Shown in pieces: positions 24,518-37,689 of a stretch of 64,000 nt of DNA. Every line of letters begins with the position of its first letter. Position 1 is the first letter of the stretch. Location of the stretch: positions 2,480,001 through 2,544,000 of the forward strand of contig WHVY01000001.1 of assembly GCA_022266195.1 (NCBI GenBank), given 5' to 3'. The notes beneath the pieces are model-generated. The model did not search any database and was not told the origin of the DNA. It saw only the letters and a list, made by a program, of their open reading frames with translations. The stretch comes from Tetranychus cinnabarinus (taxonomy: Eukaryota > Arthropoda > Arachnida > Trombidiformes > Tetranychidae). The position numbers and the translations under genes were made by a program.

Positions 24518-27500
24518 AGAAAAGATGAAAAAGGCTAATTAACATGAATGGATAGGGAAGACAAAAAGTGTCACCATATGAGGAAAAAAAGATGATGAAC
24601 AGAAAAGGGATGGAAAAAAAGTAAATTGATAAAAATGATGTCGTTTTAATACATTTTTACACTTTTCATAAGTCACTTTTTGGGATGAAAAAAAAAGTTG
24701 CTGTCCTTTGATACGTAGTTTCCTCTCGAAATCTTTACCTTAATCGATCTGATGCATCATCATTCAAATGATGAAAGAGACTCTCTTGCACCTTGTTCCA
24801 CCATCTTTACCATCTTCATCACCTTCTCAGTGACAACCTGAGACGTCACATTATCACGGCTAAACACCGTATCAAGGGATCAGGAATGTTGTACTCTCAA
24901 CCCAGGGATTGACTTGACTCGGATCAATTTCCCTTCCTACTTGCCTCTACATCTCGTGAGATTTGCAGAAGAAACAAAAAAAGTTGAAGAAATTTTTTTT
25001 TCCTTTTTTTCGGTATTCTATTTTTTTCTTGCTCCTCTCTCTGTTGTAGTCATTGATGAATGAACTTGTGTCTTATTGTCGAATGTTAAGGTGAGAATGA
25101 GTGATCATCCTCTTCATCCTTCTCATCTTCCTCTTTCTCTTCTCTCTCTCCTTGTAAGGGTCCTTTAGAGAAGCGTCAAAATGAGCAGAGAAAAAAATGA
25201 AAACTTGAAAATGACTAGCATTTTAATCATTTTAAAATGTCTTCAAGTCTTTCAATTTTTTGACTCTCTCTCACCGCTCTTCCTTGTTGAATAATGTTGA
25301 TACAAGATCATTCATGATCACAAGGTAACACAGTTTTATCATTATTATTATTTTATATCAGTCAAGAGAAGCGAAAAAAGAAGAAAAATATTTTTCTCTC
25401 CAAATCATCAAATGTAATAATGATACAAGTTGATGGAGACAAATATTATTATTTATCAAATAAAACTAATGATTATCAACATGTTGATGTTAATGTTTTG
25501 ATCATGTTGATGTGAACATTTCAGGATTGATGAACTTGCAATTGATGATTCTTTTCATCATCAGTTTTCACTTTTCAGTTTTTGATCAACATTATTTATT
25601 TACAAACTTTTACCTCTAAAAATTATTGACAATTTTACATTTACTTTTGCTTCATAATTCATCAACAATCGCTGAGCAACTTTCATGTCCAAAGCTGAAC
25701 AAAATTACTCCAAGTAAAAAGAAAGCCAATTTTTCAATCGATCAAGACTCATCATTGTCATTATTTTACTCTTGAAACTCGACTTTTCTCCCCTCTTTTC
25801 CTACTCATTTGTGGCCACAAATAAAAGAGTTGAATTTGGGGCAAAAAAGATCAACAAAAAACTTCGTCAAATCAATATATTAATAGAGCAGTTTTTGATC
25901 GATATTTGTTTAACTCTATAGTTTATTCAACATGTCAACCCACAATCCATTTGCTTATTCCTAACATTTAATCCAATCAATGATCAATGACAAGAAATTG
26001 TTAAACTTTGTAATCCTTTTATTTCAACGGTTAAGAATGGTTTAAATATGAAAAGGTAAAATGATGAAAATTTAGTTTTGTCAATCTTCGTAATTGGTAA
26101 ACACGGGAATCCGATTTTCGGGGGAAAATCAATTTCTTTTATTGATTGAGTTGATTGAAAAAAATATTAAGAATGAAATGAAAAGGATTTCATTTTTTCG
26201 AGCTTAATCATCGTATCAATAATTTAAACAATCAACTTTGATTGCTTTTGCCTACCAGAAGAGATAATTAAAGATAAAATCTTACATCTCCACCTACCAG
26301 CCTTGCTACTTGTCTTGACATACTGTATATGCTGATTGAATGCGCATTTTATCCACAAATATTCAATTCATTTCAAAAGTACATTTGTACTTGGAAGTAG
26401 ATTAACCTTGAACACTCGAAAGCTGACTTATCAGGTTAAACATAACAGTATTTTGAATCACCTTTTGGAATTTTGTGTTTTTTGTTTTCCAAGTTCGAGT
26501 AAAAAGGATGGGCCTGAAGTTTATCGAACTGCCAATTTTCGAATCAATTGTTGTTAATGACGTTTAAATGTTGTAAAAGGTAACTTTGCTGATATTTTAT
26601 TCCGGAATCGTCCTTTAAAATATTCGAAATTAAAGTAATCTTTGTCCCAAATATACATGAAACTCAGTTTTGATGTGAAACTGAACCTTTCAATAACTTT
26701 TTAGACTTTTTTTGAGTTCAAGACAAGTTCCCCTCTTTTATGAAAAATTTAAGAACGAATTTGACATTTTTAGATTTTTCAAAATCTCGGTGAAGTTGCA
26801 AATTTATGGTTTTTGACGAAAGGCAAAATCAGATTTTGAGACTTTCGTCTATCGACGGCCATAATTTTTCGATTTTTCACTCGAAATAATACTTTTGGAA
26901 AGTGAACCTTTATTTTAGCGGTTAAATGATGCATGTAAGATGCGAGTTTAATTCAACTGTGGAATTCAATTTTGAAAAATTAGTCCAAAACCTTAAACTT
27001 TGATTTTTTGTCGAAATTTCATTTACATTGATAAAGTGAGTTTTGGAAAACACCGATTTTTCGTTTGTGCATTTCTTTTTCCCTGTGTCGAGATTCTGTA
27101 ACTTTTTTTTACTCAGAAAACACTGATTTTATGGAAATTCAATCGAATGGTTAAGCATAAAAGTTGATACGGAAAAAGTGATGAATATTTTGTGTTCAAT
27201 TCTCTGGAGAAAGTTTGAAAATTCAAACATTTTCTGGCCAAAATTGGAAAGCATTTGCACACAGAAAGCGAGAGAATGAAAAATTTCACTCAACATGAAA
27301 CCTTTGAATAAAGAAACAGATTTGAGCAAATTATTCTGATCCATTTGCACCATTTGACCAGTAACCATGAACCTGAATGGATAAATCTGTGAAGCTAAAT
27401 GGAAGTGAATAATTTGTTGAAAACAAACGGTTTGAACACAAGAAGCAAATTGATTGATAAAGAAAAAGAAAAGTGAAAAAAGTAAAAAAAATTTGCAAAT

Positions 27501-30140
27501 TAAAGGCAAACCAAAACATTAATAACTGTCAATATTGGTAGAAGGAAAACAGAAGAGAGCGAATAAAGAAAAAGATAAATTATCTGAAATGACAGGGAAA
27601 AGCTGGAATCGAAAACAGAAATTAAATTTTTCTGGTCAAACTTGTCAATTCTCATTTCTCCATTGATTAATGTAAAAAATTGTAAAATATTTTCCAATAT
27701 CAATACAAATAGAAAAAAAGAGAAGAAACGGAAAAAAATTCTTAACAATGGATTTCGATGACAATTATCATGATAAGTAAACTTTTTAATTTGACCCAGA
27801 TTTTGCCTCTTTTATATTCATTAATAGTTTGCCAAAAACCTAAATGGTTAAAGAGTGTAAAAGCAAAGGGAGAAAAAATTTTATCCAAAAAAAACGGAAG
27901 CAAAAAGAAGTCCAAGAAGGAGTGCAAGATGAAGGGGTGGACATGAATAGAATGGCGAAAAAATTGGAAAATATCGAAATAATTTCTTCTCTTCTCTTTC
28001 CTTTTTTCTCTTTCCTATCGACTCGATCAAAATGTCTTCCCTCCCCCCCCACAAATTTAGGTCAAATTCAAATCAATCTTTACTCTTTATGTCTACTTAT
28101 ATATTTATATCTTTAAAACTGCCTCTCAAAGTGAGTCTCGAACCCGATGTTCACTGTTGCTGGAGTGAGTCTGCAACTGATGATAACTTGACTGTTTTTG
28201 ACGATAAACCCACAAAACACGAGCAGAGGTTCAACAACAGCAAAAAAAACGTAAACTCATTCAAGGACATTTTACTTGAAATGGATCGTTTTTTATACTC
28301 ATTTGTTTGCCAGGGAGTGAAAGAGTAAAGGGAGTTAAGTTTACATTTTTTTCATCTTCTTCCAATACAAGCTTCAAATGTTTATCAGATTATGAATTTG
28401 ATTTGCCATTTTCAATTTTCTCTTTCTTTCCTTTCTGTGGACAATTTTGTCTCTCTTGAAATACTTGTTGTTATCATAATTTACCCTTCAATAGCGTTTT
28501 TATGTTGACTAATGTTTTATTGATAACAAAATGTACATGAATCGGAATATGGTTCAATGAAGGTAACAAAATGAAAGTGAAAAAAGAAAGAGGGAAAAAG
28601 AGAAAACTGTTTTTTTTTCTTTTCATTCCATATTAAGGTCAAAATGTGCTGGAAGGGAAGGAAAAGGATAAAGAGTGGATAAGATGAGGTAATGATGAGG
28701 ATGTGGGTTACATCAGCTGCTTGCCCTTGTCTTGTGACCAGTTTGGACCTTTTTTGCTCTTGTAATTGACTTGAATGGTTGCAAGAAGTTTCAAGTCTAA
28801 TGATCATTTGGCGATGCATTATTTTATCATGATTATTATTGATGGTTAAAATGTTTTCGGACAGAATTTGGTTCAAGAATTTTCTTCATCTTCTTGCGCC
28901 TTTTCTTTGTTTTCCTACTTTTTTTTTGCTTTCCAATGTTTTTCCTTGGATGAGGCGATGGGAATGATAAAGGATGAAGGATGAAGTTTATGAGTTTGAC
29001 ATAAAGAGGTTGGTAGATTGATGGGTAAAAATTGGATGATGAAAATGATGATATTGATGATGATGATGATGGTGATGTTGATGATAAAAGTTGAATCAGT
29101 TTGGAAATTTTAAATCAGGAAAAAATTTTCTTTTTCTCTTGACTCTTTTTTTTGCTTCGATTTTACTCTTCCTTTTTTTGATAAATGTTGTGGGTCAGCT
29201 TGATGGTGATAAAGAGGCAATAGTTAATCTTGTTTGAGACTAAATCTCTCATCCAGCGCATCCATCAAACTCGTTTGATTTAATCAAAGGTGCAAATCTT
29301 TAACGCAGTTTAAAAACTTTTCAATCATCAAATGCTTAAACAGATTCATTTCTCACACTTGAACCAGGTATCACTGAGCTCTACAAGAGATGCTTCATGA
29401 CTTACATGATGTACAAAAAAGTTTGATTTTATTTACAGCTTAAGATTAGGCTACATTTATTGTAATGAGGGTAATTTGGTTGGGCAAGTAAACAGAAAAG
29501 TTTAAGAGGAAAAGCGATTCAAAAATGGCTGCTTGTACCATTGGCTTAGAGTTGTTGACTTAAAGTTGAAAGACATCATCGGGTTATTTTGCTGCGTAAA
29601 TGTTGAGATAAGAAATTTATTTCAAGGCAAACTGTATTGATCAACACGAATGACTAAAGTTTATTTAATCTTAAATTTCATAAATTTCGAGTTGAGTCGA
29701 GAGTTTATGCTTTTGTCGAGCTTAAAGATGAGCTAAAAATGCATATTTAACCAACAGACTAACAGTTTGGCTAAAGAGTCATCAGATTACTTTGCGTTAT
29801 TGTTACAAAAATTTGAGTAATCAAAACATGCAATGAAGTCGTGACTTGAAAGGTTACTTAACTGACTAATAGTTTAAACGGTCAACCCAGTTAAATGCCA
29901 AATGACATCGGAAACAAAACCTATTGAGTAAAAAGTTGATGTTTTATCTCATCTAGTGAGACTTACAACTTTGATGACTAAATGTTGTAATATTAATCAT
30001 TGGGTTATTTTTCATTATTGTGAAAATAAATGATTAGGTCAGGTTTGGTTAGGTTAGGAATAATCGATTTACTGATCGATTTGATGATTAAAGTTGATTT
30101 GTTTTCAATAAACATTTCAATTTAACCTTGGACAAGATTT

Positions 30141-30160
30141 ACTGTATTGATCAATACAGT
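30141..30160. repeat. perfect 20-bp palindrome
   Basis: ACTGTATTGATCAATACAGT equals its own reverse complement. Its first 14 bases recur in direct orientation at 29631-29644. Confidence 0.85.
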
Positions 30161-32720
30161 TCAGTCAATGCATGGAGGGTCAGACTGGAAATGTGATTGG
30201 ACCAAGAGTCTCGAAAGTCTCTGAGCAGAGCAGAGGTTGTGTCCCTTTGAATCTGTAGGCCTATTGAAGTGGTCATCATTGGATACTCTAGTTGCAGCCT
30301 TTACGCATGAACTCGGAGAAAAGAAAAAGAGAGCAGGAAAAAAGGAGAAAGAAAGAGAGGAAAAAAGAGTCACTTTTCTATCTCATTTTACCCCAAAAGC
30401 GAGCATTTTCCATCTATTGTCCAAACAGCCTTTACCATTGGTCAATTCACAATGATTAACTCTATAATCATTAATTTATCTTTTCATCAAGTACAAACTT
30501 TTTCCTTCTCCTCCAACTCGCCCTCACATTACTCTCAACCATTGGTTAGATGCATTTCCATTCACTCGACAACATTATTAACATCGTCAATTCATACTCT
30601 ATTGATGATAATATTATTACAACATTTATTATTATTACAAGATTGGCTCAAGTATTTTTATGCGATAAAAATGATTCAATAAATGACCATATAACATGAG
30701 GTCTTTTATGAGTCTCTTTTTTGTTGCCAATACAGCCTCTTGCCAGTGCCTCATATTTGAGGGGTAATTTGATAACTTTGTCATTGTCCATTGTGCATGG
30801 TTGACTTATGCTTATCCGCCTCGAATGAACACGAAAAATGTGTCTTCATGTGTCAAAAAGTCATTGACATGGTTTTCACATTCATGGAAACCAAAATTTC
30901 TATTCATTTTTTTCTGTAAAATATGAACAAAAAAAGGGCAACAAAAAATGATGGAAGAAAAAAAGTTCAAGTTCATGCAATTGAAATGGAAAATGAAAAA
31001 ATGTTGAAATTTTCAAAATGACAAGTTGAACAGCGAATCGAAGAAAAAAAACGTAAAATGCAAAGGTACACCTTTGGCCAAAAGTGACAATTTAAATGAA
31101 TCACTAAATGGAAATCACTGAATTGAAAGTGTGCAAATGTGTAACTTTGAATTTATTAAAATGTCAATCATTTTGATTCACCAGTCGAACTGAAATTTGC
31201 TCAGAGAGCGCATCAATTAGAGATTTACCTTTAACTTTAAAGTCGACTGACCATTTTGGAGACTTTATCTACGGACACTTCGAACTTTTCTCTCGATTCC
31301 TTTTCCATGCATTTTACAATTTTCCATGCTCAACTTGAAATGTTGCAAAAAGCAAAACTCGAAATCAAATGGATAAGTTTCCATTTTTTTGACATTGACG
31401 CTCATCTTAATAGATCCAAATCCAATGTTGATTAAAGTGCAAAAGTAAAGAAAACTTTTCTTTTCCTTCTTTCTTCTTCTTTTTCATGAAACTCAAGGAA
31501 ATATCAAGTAATAATGATAACAACATCACATCAGTCTCATCATATTTCTTGGCTTCCATGGTGCATTATGAAGATAAACTTTCTCATCTTCCTCATCATT
31601 TAGTTGCTTCAAGGCTCCAGTCAACTTTAAATACATTAAAAAAGGAAATTTTCTTTTTTCTATCAATTCATTGGTCCATCATCATCATCATCCTTTTTTT
31701 ATCTTATATTTTTTTCGACTTTTCTTTTCTTTAAAATCTCTCTCTCTCGCTCTCTTGCTTTACCCCGTTGTCTTTCAATGACAACTAAACAGTAGCGAAA
31801 ATGATGCATAAAAAAAGATGAAATTGAGGGAAGGGAAAGAGAAAGAGATATTGAGTGAGAGGATTTTGAATGATGATGATAAAAAGATGAGTGAAGGACG
31901 CTGAAGGAATGAAAGGATGTAACAGTGAGAAGACTTATTGGATAGAGAGGAAGAGGAAAAGATGACGGGATGAAAGAGTAAGCGAAGCTTGAATATTGTC
32001 ACCAATATTATTTATCTGGAGAAGAAGAAATATACATTTTTAGTCACTTTTCGTTTTCACCACTTTTTTGTCTTCACTTGTTCATCTATCTCTAAGCTAT
32101 ACTTTCTTCATCTTCTTCATCTTCTTTTTTTGGAAAACACTATTTAGCTCTTTTCCATTTTACTCTTTTCTTCTTCTCTCTCATCTTCATGTCTCAATCT
32201 TTTATCATCTTTGGATTTTTCCCTTTTGCTTACTTTTTTCTTATTTTGGATCAGCTTTTCAATTTCAACTGAAAATTTAAATAGACGCAAGAAATTGGTT
32301 GAGATGTGAGAGTAAAGGAAAAGGGAAAAATCTGAAGAGAAAATGACAGTTGAGAAAATGATTTTTGGAATGAACAAGATGAAGAGTATGCACATTCATG
32401 GACTGATATTATCTGGGATTGAGGAATGACAGGCAATTGGATAAAACTGGGAGTGAAATGTGCAAAAGATCCAATGAAAGGTTTTGTTTCCGAGAAAAGA
32501 AAATTTTCTTGAGCAAAAATTGTTGGCGAGTTGAAACTGTTAACATGAGTTATGAGTTGCGGACAAAGCTGGATAATTAGCAAGACAGGATGAACAAAGA
32601 AGAGTAAAAAATTACAACTTTGAGTTGAAAACGTCTAATTGTTAAGACGCCTTGTTAATGAAAATGATGAGCATGAAGAGTTTGCAAAAAAAGTGAAAAA
32701 AAGCAAAGAATAAAAATGAT

Positions 32721-32874
32721 AAATTCTCGTTTGAATAGAAGCAAGTTTCATATGAACAAAACCAGCATTCAAGAGCAAAACCGGCTAACTGTAAAGACAC
32801 AGTTTCCAAAACAATAGACTCAGTTTTCAACTGACCAAAACTTACTTCCACAAGACAAAAATTCTCGAGTTGAG
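32721..32874. repeat. left arm of diverged long inverted repeat
   Basis: This arm reads AAATTCTCGTTTGAATAGAA through ATGAACAAAACCAGCATTCA and AAAACCGGCTAACTG to TTCTCGAGTTGA. The reverse complement of 33593-33716 shows the same order of words with scattered substitutions and indels. The arms are about 720 bp apart. Confidence 0.65.
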
Positions 32875-33592
32875 TTGCTTTATTCAGTCCTTGGATTATT
32901 TAGTTAATTACTTCCTTTCTGGTGCATCGAGGAATATGAGTTAACATTTCATCAAAATGAGATTCACAATCTTCTGGACTTATAAATTGTGATGCACGAC
33001 CACAATGTATTAAATGCTTCATTAACTGTTTTTGGTCCGAAACGTTTTACATGCAATTTCAATTGATCAAACATTTTCTCAATGTGATCATGGGCTTCTT
33101 TCAGGTCAAATGAAGTCTCCAATGTGAGTTGACAATCTTGATCAATCCAAGCTCTGAGTTGATCAATTTGATCCCGATTCGATTTCTTTGATTAATGTCC
33201 TCTCGACGATTGAAATGCACCGTTTATTGATGTTATAATGGATCGTTTTATAGCTGTTGATGTTTATTTTGAATGTAGTTGAAATTCCTGACGATTAGAC
33301 GATTAACCTTTTGATGCAAACTTTAATATCTTTTTTACTTTCAGACATTATTAATTACCAATATTTCGAGCACAATACTCGAAAATTATCATGGAAAAAC
33401 TCGAACAAACTGGCTTGGATTTTAATAAAATTCAAGTTTTTATTTCAACCAAAATCATGTATTTCTTCAATTCTACACCAAATCAGCTAATTGATTTAAA
33501 TCAGTCCGATTTCTCGAGAAATTCAATTAGAGCTCATTGAAATTTGATAATCCTTTTCGCATACTCTGCAAAGAGTCACTCTTCAACTCGAG

Positions 33593-33716
33593 TTTTTATC
33601 TCATAAAAGTTTTGGTCATTTGATGGAAGCTCTGTGTCTTTAGTCAGCCGGTTTCGCTCTTTTGAATGCTGATTTTGTTCATGTGAAAGTTGGTTCTTTT
33701 CAAACGAGAATGATTT
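33593..33716. repeat. right arm of diverged long inverted repeat
   Basis: Reverse complement of the arm at 32721-32874, with shared blocks such as TTCTCGTTTGAA, ATGAACAAAA, CAGCATTCAA and AACCGGCT. The pair could be the ends of an old element or an inverted segmental duplication. No target duplication was found. Confidence 0.65.
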
Positions 33717-36511
33717 CAAGAAAAAAATGAAAGTAAAAAGATTGAGAATTAAAGGTTTTCTATCTTCTAATGAATAATGGCGATGAGAGTTACTTTGGCA
33801 GCAGTCAGTATCAGTAGTGATATTAGTAGTAAAAGGTAGTGATTAAGTAGCAACAGCAGAAGAGCAGAAACAAAAAGCAAAAAAAAGTCTTGATTGAAGG
33901 TGGCAATGAAAGAAGAGAGAGAAAAAAAATTAAATTTCGAGTGGCTAAAAGTAAAAGTTTAAAAGTGTAGAAGAGAAAAAAACAGAAGATATTGAAATCA
34001 CCATCAAGATGATGATGATGCTAATGGTGATTAAGGATGAACAGCAACAGCAGTATCGCCATCACAAAGTAGTTAGTAATGTGCAAGTGAGTGACAGTTA
34101 ATCAATAAGCACGGAGAAGCAAAAAAAAGGAGTCTCAACTTTTTTTACGCTCAAAAACTCGAGACTCTTTGTTTTGTTGTGCAAGCTTTACCCTTGTTCA
34201 TCTTCATCCCATCAACCAGTTAAAGAGTGAATCTGCAACATTAAAAAAAGGCCAATGCCTAACCCATGCCTCGCAGTGTTGGAAGGAGAGAAAAAAAAGT
34301 AAAAGAAAAAAACTTTTCTCTCTCTCCAAGATTCTCACTCAACTTTTTTTCTTTGCATACTTTAAACTCCATCTCTCCATCTCTCCCTCTATCCTTTCCT
34401 CCTCCTTTTCTTCCTCCCCATCATCAGCATCATCATCCTCTTCCATAGCGTTTAATTTTTTCCTGGTCACCCTCAATAAGCAAACCCTCGATAACATTGA
34501 TTGCGTTTTCATCATTATCATCATCATCATCATCTTCTTCTTCTTTTCAAACATCAATCCAACTCTGTTTTTACCTCCTTCCTAGTTATTACATTATAGC
34601 TTGTTTTCAAACTCCCAGCATCTACATCTTAGCATTTATATCTTTGGCTCGTTTTAAAAAAAGGGGAAAAATTTTTTCCATTTTGTTCCATCTTCTCAAT
34701 CATCAGTCAATTTTCTTTACCTCCTCATCTTCTGTGGCTTCTTTCTTCTTCTCTCACTCTTTCTAAAGAAGATGAAGTAAAAAAAAGTTTAGGAAGAGTA
34801 AGGGTAAAAACTGATCCAAGGGGTGAGATCATTTTTTATTTTCATGTAACAGCAACAAGAGTGTGTAAAATGATGAATGCTTTCAGTGTGAATGGACGTT
34901 GAGAAGTGGGAGTTGAAAGGAGGAAAAGAGAGAAAAGCTTTTCTCCAATTGATAGTAAATTTTTTGTTGACATGGTTTTTGCATGTTATTTTTTCACAGC
35001 ATTTCGCATCATCATCTTGCATTTCATTTTATACTCTTTACCATTTGTTTTCATTGAATAAAAAACACACAAGACTAAATATTGATGAGAAAAGATGAAA
35101 ATGCTTTTTACTGTTTCTCTCCTTTTGGCTCCATCTTTATTTTCATATTCATTTTCATCTTTTGATTTAAACATTTTTCTTAGTTTTCTTTCCTTTTGCC
35201 CACAAACAAAACACTGAAACTCGCAATTTTTCATTATAATTGATGTTCAGTTTTTGCTCAGAACTGAAAAGTTGATGCAAAAAAGAAAGGAAAATAAACA
35301 TTTCCATCAAGAATTCCCATGGAAATCATGTTCATCATTTTTACTCATTTTCTGGCCGATATTGTTTTCCAGTCTTCTTTGGACTCTTTGCTGACGGGCT
35401 TGAAATTTTATTCTTGCTGATCAAATTATATCATGAGAAGAAGATGAAAAGGATGAAATGAAATAATATCAATACCAGTGTCTATCAAATTGAATAGACT
35501 TTTTCATCTTTTTTCAATTCTTTCCTTTTTCATCATAAATATATTTATACTTTGTTTCTGTGCTTGTTGTTGTTCAAGATCAAATGAAAATTGATGTTTC
35601 TGAATAAATCTAGACAAATACAATTTCGATTCTCGATTTATGCATTCTTTCCTTCATCATGTCATGAATGAACAATGCTTTTTTCATTGTTTTTTTGCTT
35701 CATATTTTTTTCTTTAGATTTTTCGTGACAATTTCAGTGAATTTTTCACCAACCTATAGAAACTTCATTGGACAAAAAAAAAGTTTTTACTCAAAAAGCA
35801 TTAATAAAGTTTGCAAGAAGATGTTGACCATGTCTTTGATAAAGTATTAGGTCATTCATTTTAGTTATAATGATTGACTAGCAAATATGAATTTAATTTC
35901 AATTTCATTTCCAATTCAAATCTTTGTTCAAGTGGATCTGAATCTGAAAACAGTAAATCAAATGATGGATTTGAAAATAATATCTGAGTTTCAACCGTAA
36001 AATTACTGAGCAGGTAGGGACATCTATGAGACTTTTTTGTCTTTTGTTGAACCTTTTTATTGCAAGGTAGCTGCTGTCATCTGGTAAAAATAACTTGAAA
36101 CTCTTTTCTATTCGTTTTTATGCTGATTCTTTTTTGGCGCTAATCCGCACATGTTCAGCAGGATAACTCCTTAATTGTCAGAACTTCATTTTAGTGTCAT
36201 CTGTTGAATCAAGATTTCAGTCTTGAAAATTTAGTGAACTTGATTGAATTTACCACAAAAGCTGAAATAGAGTGATAAGTGAAGAAAGCTTATGATACTT
36301 TTAGAGTCTGCGAAAAAGTTGATTACTGAGTCAATAGCAACAGCGAACCCTTGTGTAGCACTCGTGAGGATGGCATTTTCATAAGCAAGTGTTGGTGAAT
36401 CAATTTACCATAAATTACAATTTCTCTTAATGTTACAAGTTTGCACTATTTTTCTGGAAATTAATGAGCTGTTTGCTAAAGGTGATGAAGATAAAGGAAA
36501 AATATTTCAAC
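33717..36511. other. intergenic, low-complexity, no supported gene
   Basis: Pyrimidine- and purine-skewed tracts with poly(ATC)-type simple repeats and one CTCCCAG motif (34612-34618). I see no gene. Confidence 0.5.
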
Positions 36512-36741
36512 TACAGTAGGATTACACTATTCAATATTTTTGAAGATTCGCCATATATTGGGATATTTAATACTTTTCTCTTAGTTCAATAATTTTTCTC
36601 TTTCTTTTTGTTTTTTTCTTGAGTGTTTCTGATTGGCAAAAATTAAAATGAAAAATTAGAAAGAAAAGTGTAGGACCAGTATTAATTATTCCAATAGATG
36701 GCGAATCTTCAAAAATATTGAATAAGTGTAATACTACTGTA
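36512..36741. mobile_element. Tc1/mariner-type MITE, 226 bp with TA duplication
   Basis: The element is 36514-36739, flanked by TA at 36512-36513 and 36740-36741. Its ends are inverted repeats of roughly 70 bp. The left begins CAGTAGGATTACACTATTCA and the right, on the opposite strand, begins CAGTAGTATTACACTTATTC. Both share ATATTTTTGAAGATTCGCCA with only a few differences. TA target duplications and CAGT-type tips are standard for Tc1/mariner non-autonomous elements. There is no ORF inside. Confidence 0.85.
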
Positions 36742-37210
36742 ATTTATATTTACAGGGAGATTATTTAATCCATCACCTCTGTTTGCATTCGTAATTGAAA
36801 AACGATTAGTTACTAACAAGTTGTAAAATATTTATGTACAATTGTTCTGCAGATTATGATCTTGGCTTTGAAAAAACAATTTGGACATAATGCTCTTCTA
36901 ATATCAGGAAACGGAAACAGTGGTAAGTTTCAGTCACTTAAGTCACTTAGTAAGTGCTACTAACACTCAGAATGACTAACCATTTTAGTACTAACATCAG
37001 TGTTGAATAGAAAGCATTAACTGAAAATAGTACTAATACCAATTTACTTAACGTTTCCACAATCAAAACAAAGGACAGTGACAGATTATGATGCTGAACT
37101 GAATCCTATTCATACTAATACTAGCATCAATCCCGGAATGATAGTAGTAAAAAATGGCTGGCTCCAGCACACTTTTTCTAAAATTTTTAACTCTCTGTTT
37201 TTCAGACTCA

Positions 37211-37460
37211 TAACAGAATTTTCATTCTCCACCATTCATAAAAAATATAAGACAAAATATTGCGAGAATATTATGTGAATTGAGAATTTGTTTTGATAAT
37301 TGTGCCTGTCAACATTGTAGTGAAATTGATATTGATGCTTCATCATCATCTTCATCACAATCACCGTCATTATCGACTTCAAATTTCAATAAAAGTGATT
37401 ACCAAGATGATTGTGCTTGTTGGGTTTGTGTTTCCTCAGTGCACGAAAAAGCGTAAGAAA
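37211..37460 (+). pseudogene. anonymous coding remnant with CxCxxC motifs
   Basis: An open frame of about 80 codons without a clear start contains RICFDNCACQHCSEIDIDAS, a Ser-rich segment, then YQDDCACWVCVSSVHEKA and a stop at about 37460. The two CACxxC motifs and balanced composition suggest former or partial coding sequence. A splice-like TTTTTCAG lies just upstream. I do not recognise it. It may be the remains of a mobile element, since it sits between the MITE and the nested transposon. Confidence 0.3.
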
Positions 37461-37499
37461 AATGAACCAAAAAAATGGATCTATCCAAATCAACGCGTA

Positions 37500-37689
37500 G
37501 AATCAAAATCTCTTGGCAAGTTTACCTGAACCATTGGTACCCTGTATACCACTTTGGAAAGCAACAGATGTTATTAATATTGTACTCAAAACAATGGAAG
37601 AAAACGATCCAGTCAAGGATTCGCTAAATCGAATCCTGAAACATTGGGAAAAAATTTATCAAAGAGATCACATAAGGAAAAATAAATGA
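37500..37689 (+). pseudogene. anonymous coding remnant, helical C-terminal-like segment
   Basis: An open frame after a stop reads LASLPEPLVPCIPLWKATDV, continues for about 40 residues as charged, helix-like sequence (NIVLKTMEENDPVKDSLNRI, then LKHWEKIYQRDHIRKNK), and ends at TGA. Composition is protein-like but there is no start codon. It is probably debris of the same former gene as 37211-37460 in another frame. Confidence 0.3.

Larger units (their letters stand above)
10280..32640. other. 22-kb gene desert with purine/pyrimidine blocks
   Basis: I found no exon I can defend. The stretch alternates pyrimidine-rich blocks (11120-11660, 20840-21500, 22740-23270) with purine-rich blocks (17690-18620, 23640-24640). 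It contains microsatellites, six copies of CTGGGAG (either strand) and a palindrome at 30141-30160. The open frames reflect skewed composition (Ser/Phe/Leu or Lys/Glu). Small exons or non-coding RNAs could be missed by eye. Confidence 0.5.

Noticed and set aside
28517..28876. 119-codon minus-strand frame
   Set aside because: The first half looks protein-like, but the second half is translated T-rich repeat; no splice-supported partner exon.
34169..34585. 138-codon open frame on the + strand
   Set aside because: Most of it is translated simple repeat (poly-Ser and poly-Ile from TCC and ATC runs); no start context or homology-like core.
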